Positions 24,801 to 39,800 of a DNA stretch of 64,000 bases are shown here, one piece after another; positions within the stretch are counted from its first letter, which is position 1, and each line of letters starts with the position of its first letter. The DNA lies in the NCBI RefSeq assembly GCF_027580225.2, contig NC_073361.2, positions 26,024,501 through 26,088,500 of the forward strand, in the 5' to 3' direction. The position numbers were made by a program, and so were the translations under genes. The notes under the pieces were generated by a model, which saw only the letters and a list, made by a program, of their open reading frames with translations, made no database searches and had not been told where the DNA came from. This DNA is from Misgurnus anguillicaudatus (Eukaryota; Chordata; Actinopteri; Cypriniformes; Cobitidae).

Positions 24801-27800
24801 GCAATGACTGTAAAAGTGCTCAGTGTGTCTGCTTGACTCTAGTTTCATATTCTAAAAGGTAAAAGCAGCATTTCTCCTATGTATAGTTGGACAAAATGCA
24901 AATATGATAAACGTACAAAAAAATCTATAAAATTTACAGACCAAAAGACAAAAGATAATTTGGTAGCACGTTGCAATAAGTTTGTATTTGTTATTGCATT
25001 AGCCAGCATGAACCAACAACACTTCTATAGCATTTATTTTATCTGAAAATATATTTGTAAGATCAAAAGTTATAACTGTTAACATTAGTTAATGCACAAT
25101 GAACTAACATAAAAAATTGTATTGGCATTAACTAACATTAACAAAGAGTAATAAAAAATGATAACCTTTATTGTTTATTGCAAGTTCACCTATACAACAT
25201 TATTGTTGTAAGTGTTTTTATACCACTTTTTCTAAAATTCAGCTCATAAGCTTATTAATAGTTGCTAATCAATACAATGTAATTATTTTATCAATATATT
25301 TAAAAACATATTATTTATCTTGACTACAGATGAGTTGTTAAAACTACTGGTGAGTTATTATAACTTATAAAATTAAGTTGACTTTTCTCAACTATATTTT
25401 ATAAGTTGTGACAACTCATCTCTGTTGACATGACTTGTAAATTTGAGTTAATTTGACAAAAAAATTTAAGGCAGCAAAGTTTTTTTGCAGTTGAAATGAC
25501 TTGTTATTCCGAGTTGATTCAACAAAAATGTTTAAAGCAGCAAAGTATTTTTTACAGTGTAACATTAAATGCATTTAGTATCTTTCAATAATACTTTTAC
25601 AGTCATTGAAATTATCAGCAAGAATTGAAGAGTTTCCCTGACAAATGAAGTCATATTTGCTGAGATCAGCTAAATTGAGCTGTAAGTTGGAGCTTTATGC
25701 AGTCTGGTCCAGACCACAGGTGCCTTAGCAAACACATATTGATATTAATATATAGTTCGTTTAGATCAAAGCATCTGCCAAATGCATAAATATTTATGTA
25801 ATTAAAACTACAGTAGTCATACTCATTTCAATAACAGCACTTAATATGATACAGTAAAATCTGAAATTCTTAAAGTGAAAGGAACTTTGAGAAAATGTTC
25901 ATCATCGGCCTCTGAAAACTGAAAGGAAACTTAAAGGAAAGCACCCAAAGATGATTTGTTTTAATTTTAACTTCCTTTTACAGATTTGTGATGTAATTTT
26001 AAAGGTTTTTGCTCACTTGGGTCTACTTTATTACAAAAAATCAACTTCATTATAAATGAGCAAAATAATTGTTAGGGACAGTCCTAGATTAGTTAAAACA
26101 TTTCAAAATAATGTGATTTCCATTCATTTTATCATTGAGGATTTCTTAAAAAGTGTAAAAATCTTGTCTTGTTCTCGTGAACCCAATCTCGTGTGTCGTC
26201 TCGTCACACCCCTAGTAAAGTGCTATTACGTCGAAAATAGATATGTAGATAAATTAATCTGATAGTCCTTATTTGTCATGAACAGGCCACATGTAAGGTC
26301 CTCAGCAACCTCAGTACAGATAACTGATATGGGAGTAGGTGTAAACACACAAATGAACACACTTGATAAAGGATTGATATATAAATCTGAAGTAAAACTG
26401 TAATGTATGATTATATACAGTAAATAAGAAGCATCTGCATGTGGGCTAGAAATTGTTCAGATAGTGGGAGGAAAATCTGAATGCTTTACAGCTTCTCTCT
26501 GCTAATTCATCAGTACAAAGGAACAAACAAGGAAAGGTGGATGAAACAATAGTGTGACAAGTAAAATACAGAAAAATATATATAATTTATAACAAACACT
26601 AAATATATTATATTAAATACACTAAACAAAGGACAAAGTAAAACTGTTTCATGTACACGAGTATGTATGCATGCATACACAGTACTTTGCAAAAGTCCAC
26701 CATGCTACCATTAGATTTGTTGTTTTTGCAATTGTATACTGATCATATATAATTATTTCTCAGTCTCTTAATCATAATACAACCAGAAAATACAGGAAAT
26801 GTGTATGTGGTATTAGAAACTGTATAAAAGTATAAGCTGAAATGTCAAATTTTTAGGGTAAACTACTCTTCCACTTGATCAATGGCAGGCAGCTGCAGGA
26901 TCTCTTAAACCTAAAAGAAATTAAATCCTAATTTCTAATTCTAATCAAATGACTTCAGTCTCCTCAAAAACGCTCAAGATGTGTTTCGTGTAAAGAGAGG
27001 TCACACTTAATACTGACTGATGCCTAAAGAAGACATTTTAGTTCTGAAAATTGTTTGTTTTTAATTTTGTGCGCATATTTCCTGTATTTTCTGTTTGTAT
27101 CTTTAAAAAATAAAAGTTAAAAATAAATATGGATGGACATTAAAACTTTGCTAAAACAAAGCTGGTGATGGTGGCCTTTTGACTTTTGCACAGTACTGCA
27201 CAGGACTTTTCTATTCAGTGTTATTAAGCAAAAGTGGTCAGGTTAATATTGTTAGTGTTATTAAGTAAAAGTGGTCTTTGTAAGAATTGATGCACACATA
27301 TATATACACATACAAACTTTTATGCAGGTGGTACTCTGTGTTGTAACTGTTGCTATAAATGTACTCATTTGTAACCTTGGACCACAAAACCAGTAGCACG
27401 GGTATATTTGTAGCAAAAGCCAACAATACATTGTATACAAATATCATTCGAATATTAAGTAGAGATCGTGTTTCACATTTATATTTTTATATTAACAAGA
27501 TATTTAGTAAATTTCCTACTGTAAATATATAAAAAAATGATTTATCATTAGTAGTGTATGTTGCTAAGTACTTTATATAGACAAATTTTAATGCGATTTT
27601 CTTAGTATTTTGATTTTTTGCACCGTTAGATTCCAGATTTTCAAATTGTTGTATCTCAGACATATGTTGTCCTAGTGCAACGCTTTTTTATTCAGCTTTA
27701 AGATGAAGTATGTACTTAAATTTACCCTGCTCACAGAGCTGCCCTCTGTTCCCTGTATTCCCCTGGTTAACCCTTTAGAAACACAATAACACATAATTGG

Positions 27801-30800
27801 ATTTTAAAAGACTCTTTATTTACCTTAAGGTACCAGTGAAGGGAGAGATGGATTACACACACATTTGCCCAAACATACACTAGACTGTGGTGTCTCAGAC
27901 TGGCACAAACCCCGTGGACATTTAAACTTTTCTCAAACTATGGACTATTACCGGTATCAGCATACATGGTGGCAGCCATCTTGATTTGAGTAAAGGACCA
28001 GAATGGACTTTTGTTGTGCTTTTTATACCTGGGCTGTGTTGCACCATGGGAGTGGGAGATACCAAGTATGGTGGGTAAAGGGGTGAAACTGTTTTGATGA
28101 GGTTATTGATGTTTTCTGTCTGCAATTATTGTTCAAATGAAGTTTGTGCTGTGCTGTTTAAATTTATGGGTAGAAGGAAATGGGTGTTTCTTGATCTTCT
28201 AATACTTTTACTTGATCTCTAATACCTGTTCATGACCTTAATGCTTTTTAATACAATTCATTTTTGCTGGAAAATGGTTGTACCCATGTGTATAATTCTG
28301 ACAGGAATATATATAAAGTAGATTTTTCCATGCTGCATACTCCAATACAGTAGGTGGCGGTATGCACCTGATAAGTCATGGTTGCAATCTGCCATAAAAC
28401 GTAAAAGAAGAAGAAGAAGCAGGTAGTGATGGGAGAAACGAAGCTTTTCGAAGCTTCGAATCAATTGAACCAATTGCTTTGAAAATTAACTCAGGTTATC
28501 GAGGCAGTTCAAAACACTACACATGCTGGCAACACCTACTGGTCAAAATATTGTAAAACCAGGTCTGTCCAAACATTTTACACTTTTTTTACAAAATAAT
28601 ATTATGTGTTTTTAGTTTTATTTAGGGCAAACAAATCATTAAAACGAACTCTCATTTTAATTATGCAAATTTTTGTCATTAAATCTGTCTATAAACAAAA
28701 AGTAGACAAAATGGCAGTGTTATTAGTCAAAAGGATGCATGTTTTATAATAAACTTGCAAAATAAAACTGACCCGAGTTCACCTAACCATATTAGACACT
28801 GGTCATATGTGATCAACTCCCCCTAGTGGTGAACCATCAGATTTTCGAAACGCTTCGAAACAGTTATGACGTAATGAAGCCTCGTTTGCTAAAATCACGT
28901 GACTTGGCCAGTTTGAAACAAGCTCCGAACAAATTGATTCGAAACAAAAGATTCGTAAAAAGTTTCGAAGCCTCATGAAGCAGTGCTTCGAAAGTGACCA
29001 TCACTACAAGGAAGTGAGCAGGTTAGCCTATGACGGGTGGTAGTGAGAGCAGTATCTGCTGAGTACTCTGATTTGTTATACCTGATCCAGGTTTATTGTT
29101 TATTTATATATTAAAGTGTTTTTTTTTCCTTTTGAATTCCTTATGTTTTTGCACATGTGAGCATCTTGTACTCTAAGGTTAAGGTTAAGGTTAAACTTTA
29201 TTTGTCCCCGAAGGGAAATTTGTCTTGGGCAAAGGTGCTACAGTATTGTTCTATACAGACAATAAGATAAAACCAAAAAAATAAATAATAAAATAAACAA
29301 AAATACATCCATTAATAAATCTAAAATGTAAAGCATATACTCAATGTTCTCATATATTGTGTGGACATTATTGTACTGGCTTGGGATAACTTAAAATTGG
29401 GTTTTAACATCCTCCATGTGGTGGTTGAAGAACTCTAGATGGTATCCCTATACGAGTCCATGACATGACCCTTATGGCTTTGTGGTCCAGAGTCACATTT
29501 ATAAAATGCACATTTACATGAGACTTGTGGACTGATCAACATGTAGTTCATACTCCATGTTTTTTTAATAACACTCATGTTTCAAAACTGCCTACTTGAC
29601 TATGTTTTTTAATGAACACCAAAACTTTATGATCCATTATAACGTTTGCTCTTCATATAAACAGAAATTATGGATTATATAAAAGCAAAAGTTAAAATGC
29701 ATCATAACATTTTGATGTTCATTAACTATCTGAAACAACACAAAGTACCAGCTGCCTTAAAGTGTCTAAATAAATAAGCATCTGCTGTGAATTATGCAGG
29801 ACTCTTTTTTACTAAAAATCTAATCTTATAAAATCAAAAGCTTTATTGAAATCAAGTTTATATAATGCAATATATTTAGTTTCACAACTAATCAAACCAA
29901 CTTGATTATAAACAGCCATGTTTTGGCCCTTTACAAAAGCTCTGCAACAGTGAGATCTACCCCTGATATATATATAATAAAATGCAATTTTACACTCAGC
30001 AGGAGATGATGTTAAATCAGATGTTAAAATCCCCCAGAAGCCTTTGTGGTCCATGTCAATGTCTCAAAGAAGAATATAAGTGTTGCCTATATTTAAACTA
30101 AAAGCAAAGTCCTTTGTGGCTTGCAGACTGCCTTGCAATATCCACTTTATTTCTTGCAGGCATATTCCTCAGGCTTTCCTGAGTGTTTATTCCTGACCCC
30201 AGATCAGTGATTATGGACTGGAGTTTAATATAATTTCACCCACAGATCTCAGAGGACATCAGACTGACATTGGTACGAAAGCCGTTTAATGGGTCTCGTG
30301 ACTATCAAGTTGATGCATAACATGGCAATGAAATGAATATTTAATCCAGTTACAGTTTTCCATTTTTATGCTTATTAATTATTCATTTTTCTCATTTGTG
30401 CCTTCATGAGTGTACTGTAATTAAATCAGAGCTCTGATATACAGTACAATACCGCCTTCATAAATAAAACCTCAGCGATGAAAGCATAAAAACATGTGCC
30501 TTGTTTCATCTATAAAATACAATTACATATTAATACTGTAACTGTAGATGATTTTAAATCGTATAATAGCATTACCAGCAGTAGTGAGAGATCAGTTTAC
30601 TTTTGAGCTGTGCATCTTCTGAACACTCTACATTGTCCAGTTACTGTCCCATATCCCTCCCATGTAGGAATGATCTCACTGGAGAGATTTATACCACAGA
30701 CATCAAAATCTGACTATTAACTCTTTCCCTGCCAGTGTTTTTTTTTAAGTTGCCAGGAGGCATTTTTTATTACTTTTACAAAAGTTTAATGCCAAGTTTA

Positions 30801-33800
30801 AATATACAAACATAACATATATCAAATGAAAGAACAGATTTATCCTGTCTTCATTTGTTCTTTTTATCACCTCTTAAATATGTGAAGGTTTCTTCAAAGA
30901 TACCAAATTTTGAGCAAAAAGCTTAGATAATTGAATTTTTTAAAAGGTCTTATAGATCAGATTCAGAGCAATGATCAAAACATACACAGAGTTTTTCTCT
31001 TTTCTCTTATAAAACGCTTTAATGTTTTATAAGTTGTGTAAGAGCGCCACCTAGTGAATAAACGTGGAAACATTAGGGTGAAATGAGAAGCAGATCTGTA
31101 TGTCACCATAGCAGTGGTAGAAGAAGCCATGTATGACAGGTCCTAAAGATGCTGCATAGATGAAAAAAAAGAGTGGACCAAGCACTAAACCTTGAGGGAC
31201 CCCGGTGATCATTGGGTGAACTGTGGACCTTGCACCCTTGCATGACACCCTAAAGGATCTCTTAGAGAGATAAGATTTGAACCATTGGAGGGGGGGTACC
31301 CATGATCCCTAGCGATGATAGGGTGGCAAGTAGGATCTGATGATTGGCTGTGTCAAAGGTTGCCGATAGGTCTAGTAAAATCAGAACTGAGGATATGGAT
31401 TCTGCCTTAGCTAGCCGTAACCGCTAACAGCGCTGTTTTAGTGGAGTGGTTGCATTTGAAGCCTGATTGATTGTCATCAAGGAGGTCATTCTGAGACAGA
31501 AAGGCGGAATACTGGAGTGCTGGTGTCAGGGTGTCTGAAATGGCCTGTAATAAATGGAAGGGGATTGGGTCAAGGAGCATGTGGTGAGGTGGGTGGAGAA
31601 AAGCTTAAACCTTGGTGTCAGTCAGCAGAGAGAAAGAGGTACTGACGGATGAAGGCATTTACTACACGGAAATATGATTGCCATAAAAACTCGTCATTGG
31701 CAGAGAAGTGTTTTCTCTTAATTGACGAGATAAATCGTTCATAGCGGGAAAAGAGTTAAAGGCTGCCTTTCAATTTCCAAAGGAATTATTAAGAAACTTT
31801 AGCATTACCAGAGAATTAAAAACTCACATTTAAAGGTCCCCCAACGGCTCAGTCCACAGCTCACTCTTTCTTTTTGAAACACATAGAGAAGCTACGGTAA
31901 CCTTCATGGGACAAACATGTCATCATCTGAGACAACGTAATAAAATGCGCTCTGTAGAGCAGTTTGCCCGTTTAGCCGGTTTCTTCATTAGTAGTAAATC
32001 GCCATCACCTGCTTTCAGATGGAGCGGCATTTACTATACAAAGCCATAGTTTTACTGACAAGCTGGGCAATATCACATTCATTATCACAGGTGATACGTC
32101 CATGATACTGAAGGAAAAACTGCCCTGATTGTCAGTGAACTACAGCTTTGTGTAGTAAATGGCGATATATCTGAAAGCAGGTGATGGCAATTTACTACTA
32201 ATGAAGAAACCGGCTTTACTGACGAGATGCACATGACAATCATATGCGATTTACCATGCAGCCCTATTTGTAAGGTCTTTATACACCACTGATAATACAG
32301 TTATTTTTGTCAAGAGATCCTTCTAAAAGTTGTGCAATGCACAATGCACCTTTAAAATAATTTTTTGCATATTTCATATATTCACGTTTGTTCATAATTG
32401 TGCCTCAAATATACATATTGGTTCCAAAAAGTACCTAAATGATACATGTTAGGACCCTTTAGATCCCAGTGGAGCATTATTAGACCATTTTTTCTGACAG
32501 TGTATGCATAAAATGTATAGAAATTAACATTATTAATAAGTGTTGTAAAAGCATTCTTCATTGTTCTGTACAGTAGGACGACTTTATGTAGAAAACAATA
32601 CATCACAAGAAAAATGACTTTAGGTGGGTTTTCACAGGCCGGGTCCCATTTAGCAGGGTATTAAACAGTGTCCATGTCGATTTCATACTGATACTATTCC
32701 AGTGACTTCATTCGAACATCTGCAGAGTAATTCCTCCAAAGGACAAAGACATAAACATGACAAACACAACAAGGGAGAATTCACTTTCCAGCATTTACAA
32801 CTGCATTTGCAAACTTGCAATGTTTGGCCTGTTTGTCTTAAATTCAATGCCAATATTCTCAAAGAACAACAAATTAAACCCAAACAGAACGAGTGTGTGC
32901 CAACAGCAATGCAACCACAGTGCTGAAAACCCTCGAGTCCACCACAACACTGATCATAGCCAGGTGGACAAGACTCAAGAGGAAACAGCTGCTTTCATGA
33001 CCTACATAATAACCACAATGCTTTGTGTCAGTGGATCTGAACTCATGTTCTTGCTGTGTTTCTTTTAACTTTAAAATAATAATAATTATTTGCGAGTACT
33101 GTTATCACCCTAATAAAACCCAAAAATGTATGCTGTTGTACAAATCATTCACTTAAAAGTGTATTGACAATATCATTAAAGTATTGAACAGTGTTGTAAA
33201 ACAGGATTACACCGTAACCATTCTGTACAATTTCTTATCCCCATGGATAAGGCAAAGAGCTGCTCCCACATGCTGTAGTGCCCACACAACCACGAGGATT
33301 AAACATCCCTGCCATCCGACACGCCGCATCCTTCATCCACAAAAACAGGAACGTTAAATAAAATATGCAGACTGAAGTGGAATTATAAATAAATGTGATT
33401 TGCTGACAGGATGGATAACAATCCCTTATGGCAGTCATGTGTTCGTTCTTGCTTTGATTACATCACTCGCTTACATCATTCACAACAGTCGATGAAACAT
33501 ACCACCATCAATGTGATCATGACTGTAACCAGTGAGAAGCCTGCTTTCAGATTAATTGTCAATCTATACATGAGGATTATCGCCGGTCTACTGTCACCTA
33601 AGGCTGTGCAAAAATATTGATACAGCTAACTATCGTGATACATCTTTCCACGATAGTGTATCGATATTTCAATCTCTACTGTCTGTATTTTTTGAACCCA
33701 TCAAATCCTTCTGTGTGTGTCAAACGACCTCATGCGCTGCTGCTGTAGTAGTCGCTGTCCAGTTGTCTGTCATATACGGCAAGTTAGCGGGAGTGAGAAA

Positions 33801-36800
33801 ATGGCAGAAAATTTAAAAACACCTGCTGCTTTCAAAACTGACGTGTGGAAGCATTTTGGCTTAAAAAAAGTATTAAAAAAATCAGCTCTATTTTTTTTAA
33901 CATTTTTGATCAAAAAAGAAAAATGTATTGCAACATGCAACGTATTGTATCGTGATACATTGTATCATGACCTATGTATCATAATACGTATTGTATCATG
34001 AGGCCCTTGCCAATACACAGCCCTACTGTCACCGTTGGTCAAATGTGTCACTTCTATAATTAGCATGACTGGATTGATACTTATCTGTATGTGTGTGAGC
34101 AATAACTGTAATTTAACACCCTTAACTCTTACATAAACAAGAATTAATAACTGCTTATATACAATATATTGTTCATGTTTTGTTCATAATGCATTTACTA
34201 AGGTGAACAAATACAACCTTTTTGTAAAGTGTTACAGAAATTTGTTGTTATTCAGTACACATAAACAAATAATTCAGGGTCTGTTCTGTTCACACAGTTA
34301 TAGCTCTAACTGTGGGTTTACACCAGATACGAGTTCAACGATTTGCGCGATTAGATTACATACAAAGTCAATGCAAAGACGCGATCAGAAGCGTCAATCA
34401 CATCGCCCCACGCGAGGACGCGTCTGATCACGTCTTTGCATTGACTTTGTATGTAATCTACTCGCGCAAATCGATATGGGTGGCGCGTTTGCAATGAAAA
34501 CAGGCGCTATTCGCCTCAAACGCGTCTTCGCACCAGTTGAAAATATTCAACTCGAGCGAAAAATTCGCATGACACGAAGTTAAATCCCGCAAGTAATATA
34601 GAGCAAACAACCCAATGCGATTGCACGCTTCGCGTTTGGTGTAAACCCTCAGTTACAGCCGCGGTACAGCCGTCAAGTGCGAGTGATGTCAATGTTAAGT
34701 CAATATAAAGACGCGTTGATGCGCGCCTGAAGGTCTCGCGGCGCGAATGAGGCATTTAGCGCAGCGCGGTACAAGCTATTCCGCCTCATTCGTGAGTCTA
34801 GTTCGCGCAAATGGAGCGTTGCTGCGGCAAACACGCGAGTTGAAAAATTTGAACTCTGCCAGAAAAATGTGCCGCGTTAACCACTCAGGACCTTCCTCTA
34901 GTAATGACGTGATTACAGGAAGCGAGTGGAGTCGCAGAAGCCCCTCCCATGACGCAAATTTCTGTGTGAATATCTTGATGACTAGAATTTCATGCGCAGC
35001 TTTCACGCCCGAATAAAGCGTGTAAACTCAAAATGCTCAAGCGGCAAACTAGACGCGGTAGACGGGAATTTGATGCCTCAAACGCGTCGGGTGTGAACCC
35101 ACAGTAAAACAGTATGAATATGAACCCTGAACGAGCAACTCGTATAAACCTCGACGTACAAATCTTAATAATGGTAGAAAAGTGATTTAGTTAAGAGCAG
35201 TGAGAGATTTTCTCTCAATGCTGTTTGATTAACATGAGTGACAGACAGGAGCAGAATTGGGTAACTTCCCCTTTAAGACCAAAGTCCGGATCTAATATAC
35301 TGTTACACATGTGTTTTCTCTTTTAACTGTTAACTTTCTTTTAAAGCAACACTAAAGAGTTTTTGCTCTTTGCTCGCCCTACAGGTTGGAAGCGGAATTG
35401 TCCATTACCACTGTCGTAAATAATTTAGCCTTCTGCAGCAAAGCTGGCTCTGATTGGATTGTAGGTCTGCCGTAAAGCATTTTTTTGTAGTTTTCACTCG
35501 AACTACAGGACCGCGACCCGACGGTTGGAAACTTCTTTAGTGCGGTTTTGGCCGATAGAGGGCTGCAAAGTGAATGTGAAAGTGCCATTTACCCTGTTTC
35601 GAGTGGATGAATGACTGAAACTTTTTTGGAAACGTTATTTTAAGGTAAAAAAAACTCTTTGGTGTTGCTTTAAGACATAAATTGTCGTGTTTATGAGGAT
35701 ACTTGCAAAAGCCGGGAATTTTGATGCATGTGTGTATTTAAGGCTAATATAGCTGCAAAAACTGCTTAAACTTCAACTATGACTAACTCAGGTCCTGTTA
35801 GCACCATATATTTTTAAACTATACTAGATGAAGTTAAAAAATAGAGACACAAATATTAAGCAAAAAAATTACTATCAAGTCAAATTGCATTTGTTACCTT
35901 TCAAGGGCCTTCATTTTGGTAGATTCTTTTTACTATCTTTTACTACCGTGCGCGCGGACACCCTGTAACCGAATGCTCTTGCCACGTATTACACATTCAT
36001 CAAATCATTCAGAAATACGGTTTGTTGGCAGAATCTGCTAATTTACAAGAAAACATGTAAGATGCATTTAGAGGGTTTTGCATCAATCTTCAATTTAATC
36101 CAATACTAATAATTGAATTATTCCTTAGTCATTGTTGGCAAGTAAATGTTTCTAACCTATTCTTATGCATGTCTTCCCTGAGGAGTTTAACTAAAACCGT
36201 CCCTAAAAATCTGTTTCTGGCAGCGTTTCAGTCGAGTGCTTAAAACCCTTATGAAAGTTTTACTGGAGCACTTTTAAAAAGGCCCGGAGAGAACATCTTT
36301 TTATAAACCACACAGCTTTGAGCTTCAGTGAAGCTAAAAGGATCCAAATGGATGGCTCGGAGGGGCGCTGCAATAAAAAAACTTCAATTCTCTGTGCAAA
36401 ATGTCTCTAATTAACTTTAGATAAATGACACCTCCTGTATAAATCCTAGCAATAGTTTGTTTCTGTGGATCGCACAGATTCTGGCATGATTTAGCTTTTG
36501 TGTTTCTTCTTTGTGCCCATTACCAGCTGTAAAATCTTTTTTTTCACACCTTTGAAGAGTGCAAATAGGCCACTGAGGTGGTACGCTGGTTTGCATGAGC
36601 GATTGATGTTTGCAGAAATCTATAGAGGACCCTTAGCAGTTATGAGAGCATTAAAAAGCCCCATCTGTGACGGTGCTGCTGACCACAGTGAGGAACTCAA
36701 CACACAAACACACACCTGCTATAGTCTACATCTTCCCTGTGAAAAACATATGCAGCTTTTTTAGCAGTGCTTCAGATTTTTTTATTTGTTTCAAAACCAC

Positions 36801-39800
36801 TGAAACATTTGTTTTTTTACCACAGTTTGTCAATATATATATACAGTACCTAATACACAAAATGTTACGTGTTCTCATTTCTAAGTCACTTTAAATAATG
36901 TACAATTATCAAGTCACTGCACAGTAAATATAGTCCTGTTTTGTCTTGGGTACCACCAAAGCTCCATCAGTGTCTACTACATTATATTTAAACGCTTTTA
37001 CCCTATACCCTTATATTAAATATTGTGTCTGATGTGATTATTACAAATATTGCAAACGTTTAGAAAAACATGTTGATGTATTGAATCTGCAGCAGCACTT
37101 CATCTATTATTTGTGCTCGTCTATCATCTGATCTATCAGTTTGATCAAAGTAATGCTATTTTCATATTACGGGTTTAGTTTGCTCACTACTGCAGACTTT
37201 TCTGTTATGGTCACTTTATTGTTTTTGTTTTTTGTTATTTACAGAACTTTCACCTTCCTGAACTTTCACCTTCCTAAAAATATATTTTCTTCATTAAATA
37301 AATTAATTTTTAAATATGTTGAGTAGTTTTATCTTAAAATCCTATAGCAATTAATTTTTTTTAAATGCTAGGTTATTTTCAACCCAGCGTTGGGTCAAAA
37401 AGTGACAAACCCAGAAAATGTTTATATTGGGCCCAGCATTTATGCATATGTTAATACAACCCACCAGTTTGGGTTTATTCTTTTTTTTGACCCAACGCAG
37501 GTTGGAAAATAATCCACCATTTTTTTAGAGTGATTAAATTAAATAATTACAATAATTTGTGAGAATTATTTAATGAATGAAGCACAGAATATGTATAACA
37601 ATCTTTATAAAGTAACTTCGTGGAAGTCCTGAAACAGACTTATTATTAATTGCCAATCACAACTATTTTTTATTGAATTTTTAAGTAAATTGTATATTTG
37701 TATTTGTGACAATCTTACAGTGCATCCAAAATAACATTTTAACAGTATGAGGTAGTTTCCCGGACAGGGATTATCTTAAGCCAGGACTAGGCCTTAGTTT
37801 AATTAGGAAATATAACTAGTTTTAAAGGGGCCATGGCACAAGACTTTTTTAAGATGTCAAATAAATCGTTGGTGTCCCCAGAGCACATATGCGAAATTTT
37901 AGCTCTAAATACCACATAAATAATTTATTAAAGCATGTTAAAATTGCCACTTTGTAGGTGTGTGCAAATATAAATTTCAACAACCTATTTTTTCATGTGC
38001 TTGTAGAGAATGGTTTACCAAAACTAAGTTACTGGGTTGATCTTTTTTACATTTTCTAGGTTGATAGAAGCACTGGGGTCCCAGTCATAACACTTAAACA
38101 TGGAAAAAGTCAGATTTTCATGCCATGGGCCCTTTAACAAACAATGCCTACTAAAACATTACTGGCATGCATTTTAAGGAAAAACAAAGTGCACTGATGT
38201 ATTTTAAGATATGTCAGTGCAAGTTGTTTTCAGTTTGAACAGCTTTTATACTTTTTTTTAGTCTAATCCCTGTTTGGGAAACCGCCCCTATGTGTATTCC
38301 CTGGGATCAAACCACAACCTTTTGCGCTGCTAATGCAATGCCCTACCAATGGAGCTAAAGAACCACTAATGTAGTAGTTTTAGGCGTCAGGGTGATAATT
38401 TAATAATCTAAACAAAGCAAAATCGAAATCTTTTGTACATCCTAAAACCTGCGAAAATAACCTAGGGTACAAATATATAACTATTATATACCCTGTTCTT
38501 TAGGTAGTGACTATGCTACAAAAGGCCCCAGACTCTTGATCTCAATCGAACGTTAGTTCTCTAGTGGTAGCGTAGGTCTAAACACACGATTTGTCTAAAC
38601 ACACAACCCACCCCATCCGCATTAGAGCCACAGGAGACTCTCACAGGAAGCATGAGTAAGCTTGCAACTCAACCTACAGGGAATGCCACGTAGTAAAGAG
38701 GTCACGCAGTCAGGAAAGAGGAAGTGTGAACGCTTTCCAGCAGTTTACAGCTTTTTGCTCAGGGGCATGTGACTGTGTGACCGGGGTTAGAAGACAGCGA
38801 AGCAAAACTATAAGCACAAGTGGAAAGATTGACAAACAGAAAAAAGAAAGACGGTTGCAAGACATGATAAAACTGCTGCAGTTATTGTAATCATTGCATA
38901 TTGCTACAATTTTGGTTTTAAATGCAAAAACATTAATTTGCTTTAAAGCAGCTTTGAAACCATATGTATTTTATATTTTGATACAAAAAATATAAATTGT
39001 ACTGTAAACTCTCCAGAGAATAAAACATAATTAGCTTAATCTTGTAACCTTACATTTTTGCGTTTATTTTTTACTTGCTATTATTAATCTTTATTTGCAT
39101 AATTGCTTGTTGTTAACTGTGAAAAGACGTCGTACCAATGACTTAAAACGTAACCTAACTTTTTGCAAATCGACGTATGTTACAATTGCATAACTGGAGC
39201 GGCTGAAAAGGTTTGAATGCTAACGGAACGGACGCTAGCATTCGCCACTCTCAGCCGAAGATCAGTGAAAGATCAAAGACCTCCGCTTGTAAAGGCCCTT
39301 GAGGACAGTCAAAGCACTTGACACACTTTCCTCTTTATATGCTGTGTGTGGCTGTGTATTTTTACTGAAAGAGCCTTAACACTTCACACACCCTCGTGAC
39401 TAATAGCAGATGCCGTAGTTCCTTTAAAAAAAAATCTCTGACACACGTTACGGCGTTGTCTCCCTCAGGCCTTGTTCTGTTCAAGCACTCAGCTAAACAA
39501 TGATTCCTGGCACTGTCACTCAGCAAAGTGTCATTTTGTTATGAAACTGCACGGATTGATGCTTGTACTGTGCATTTATGGCAACCTTTAGAATAAAGTG
39601 TACGCAGAAAGCTGTCGTACACTCACTGTCAGAATTTTTTTTACAAAAGCTGTCAGTGTGATCGTACCATTTAAAAAGGTCCTATTATGTACAATTTAGG
39701 TAAAAAAAAATTTGGGGTAATACTGTATGTACCTGTGAGGTTCTAATATGCACTCTTATAAACACATGTATGGTTTAATAGATTAACACTGGTATTGGCA

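Noticed and set aside
33801..34001. Functional transposase gene
   Set aside because: Only the first ~22 residues resemble a hAT protein; the rest is decayed and lacks zinc ligands and catalytic domain.
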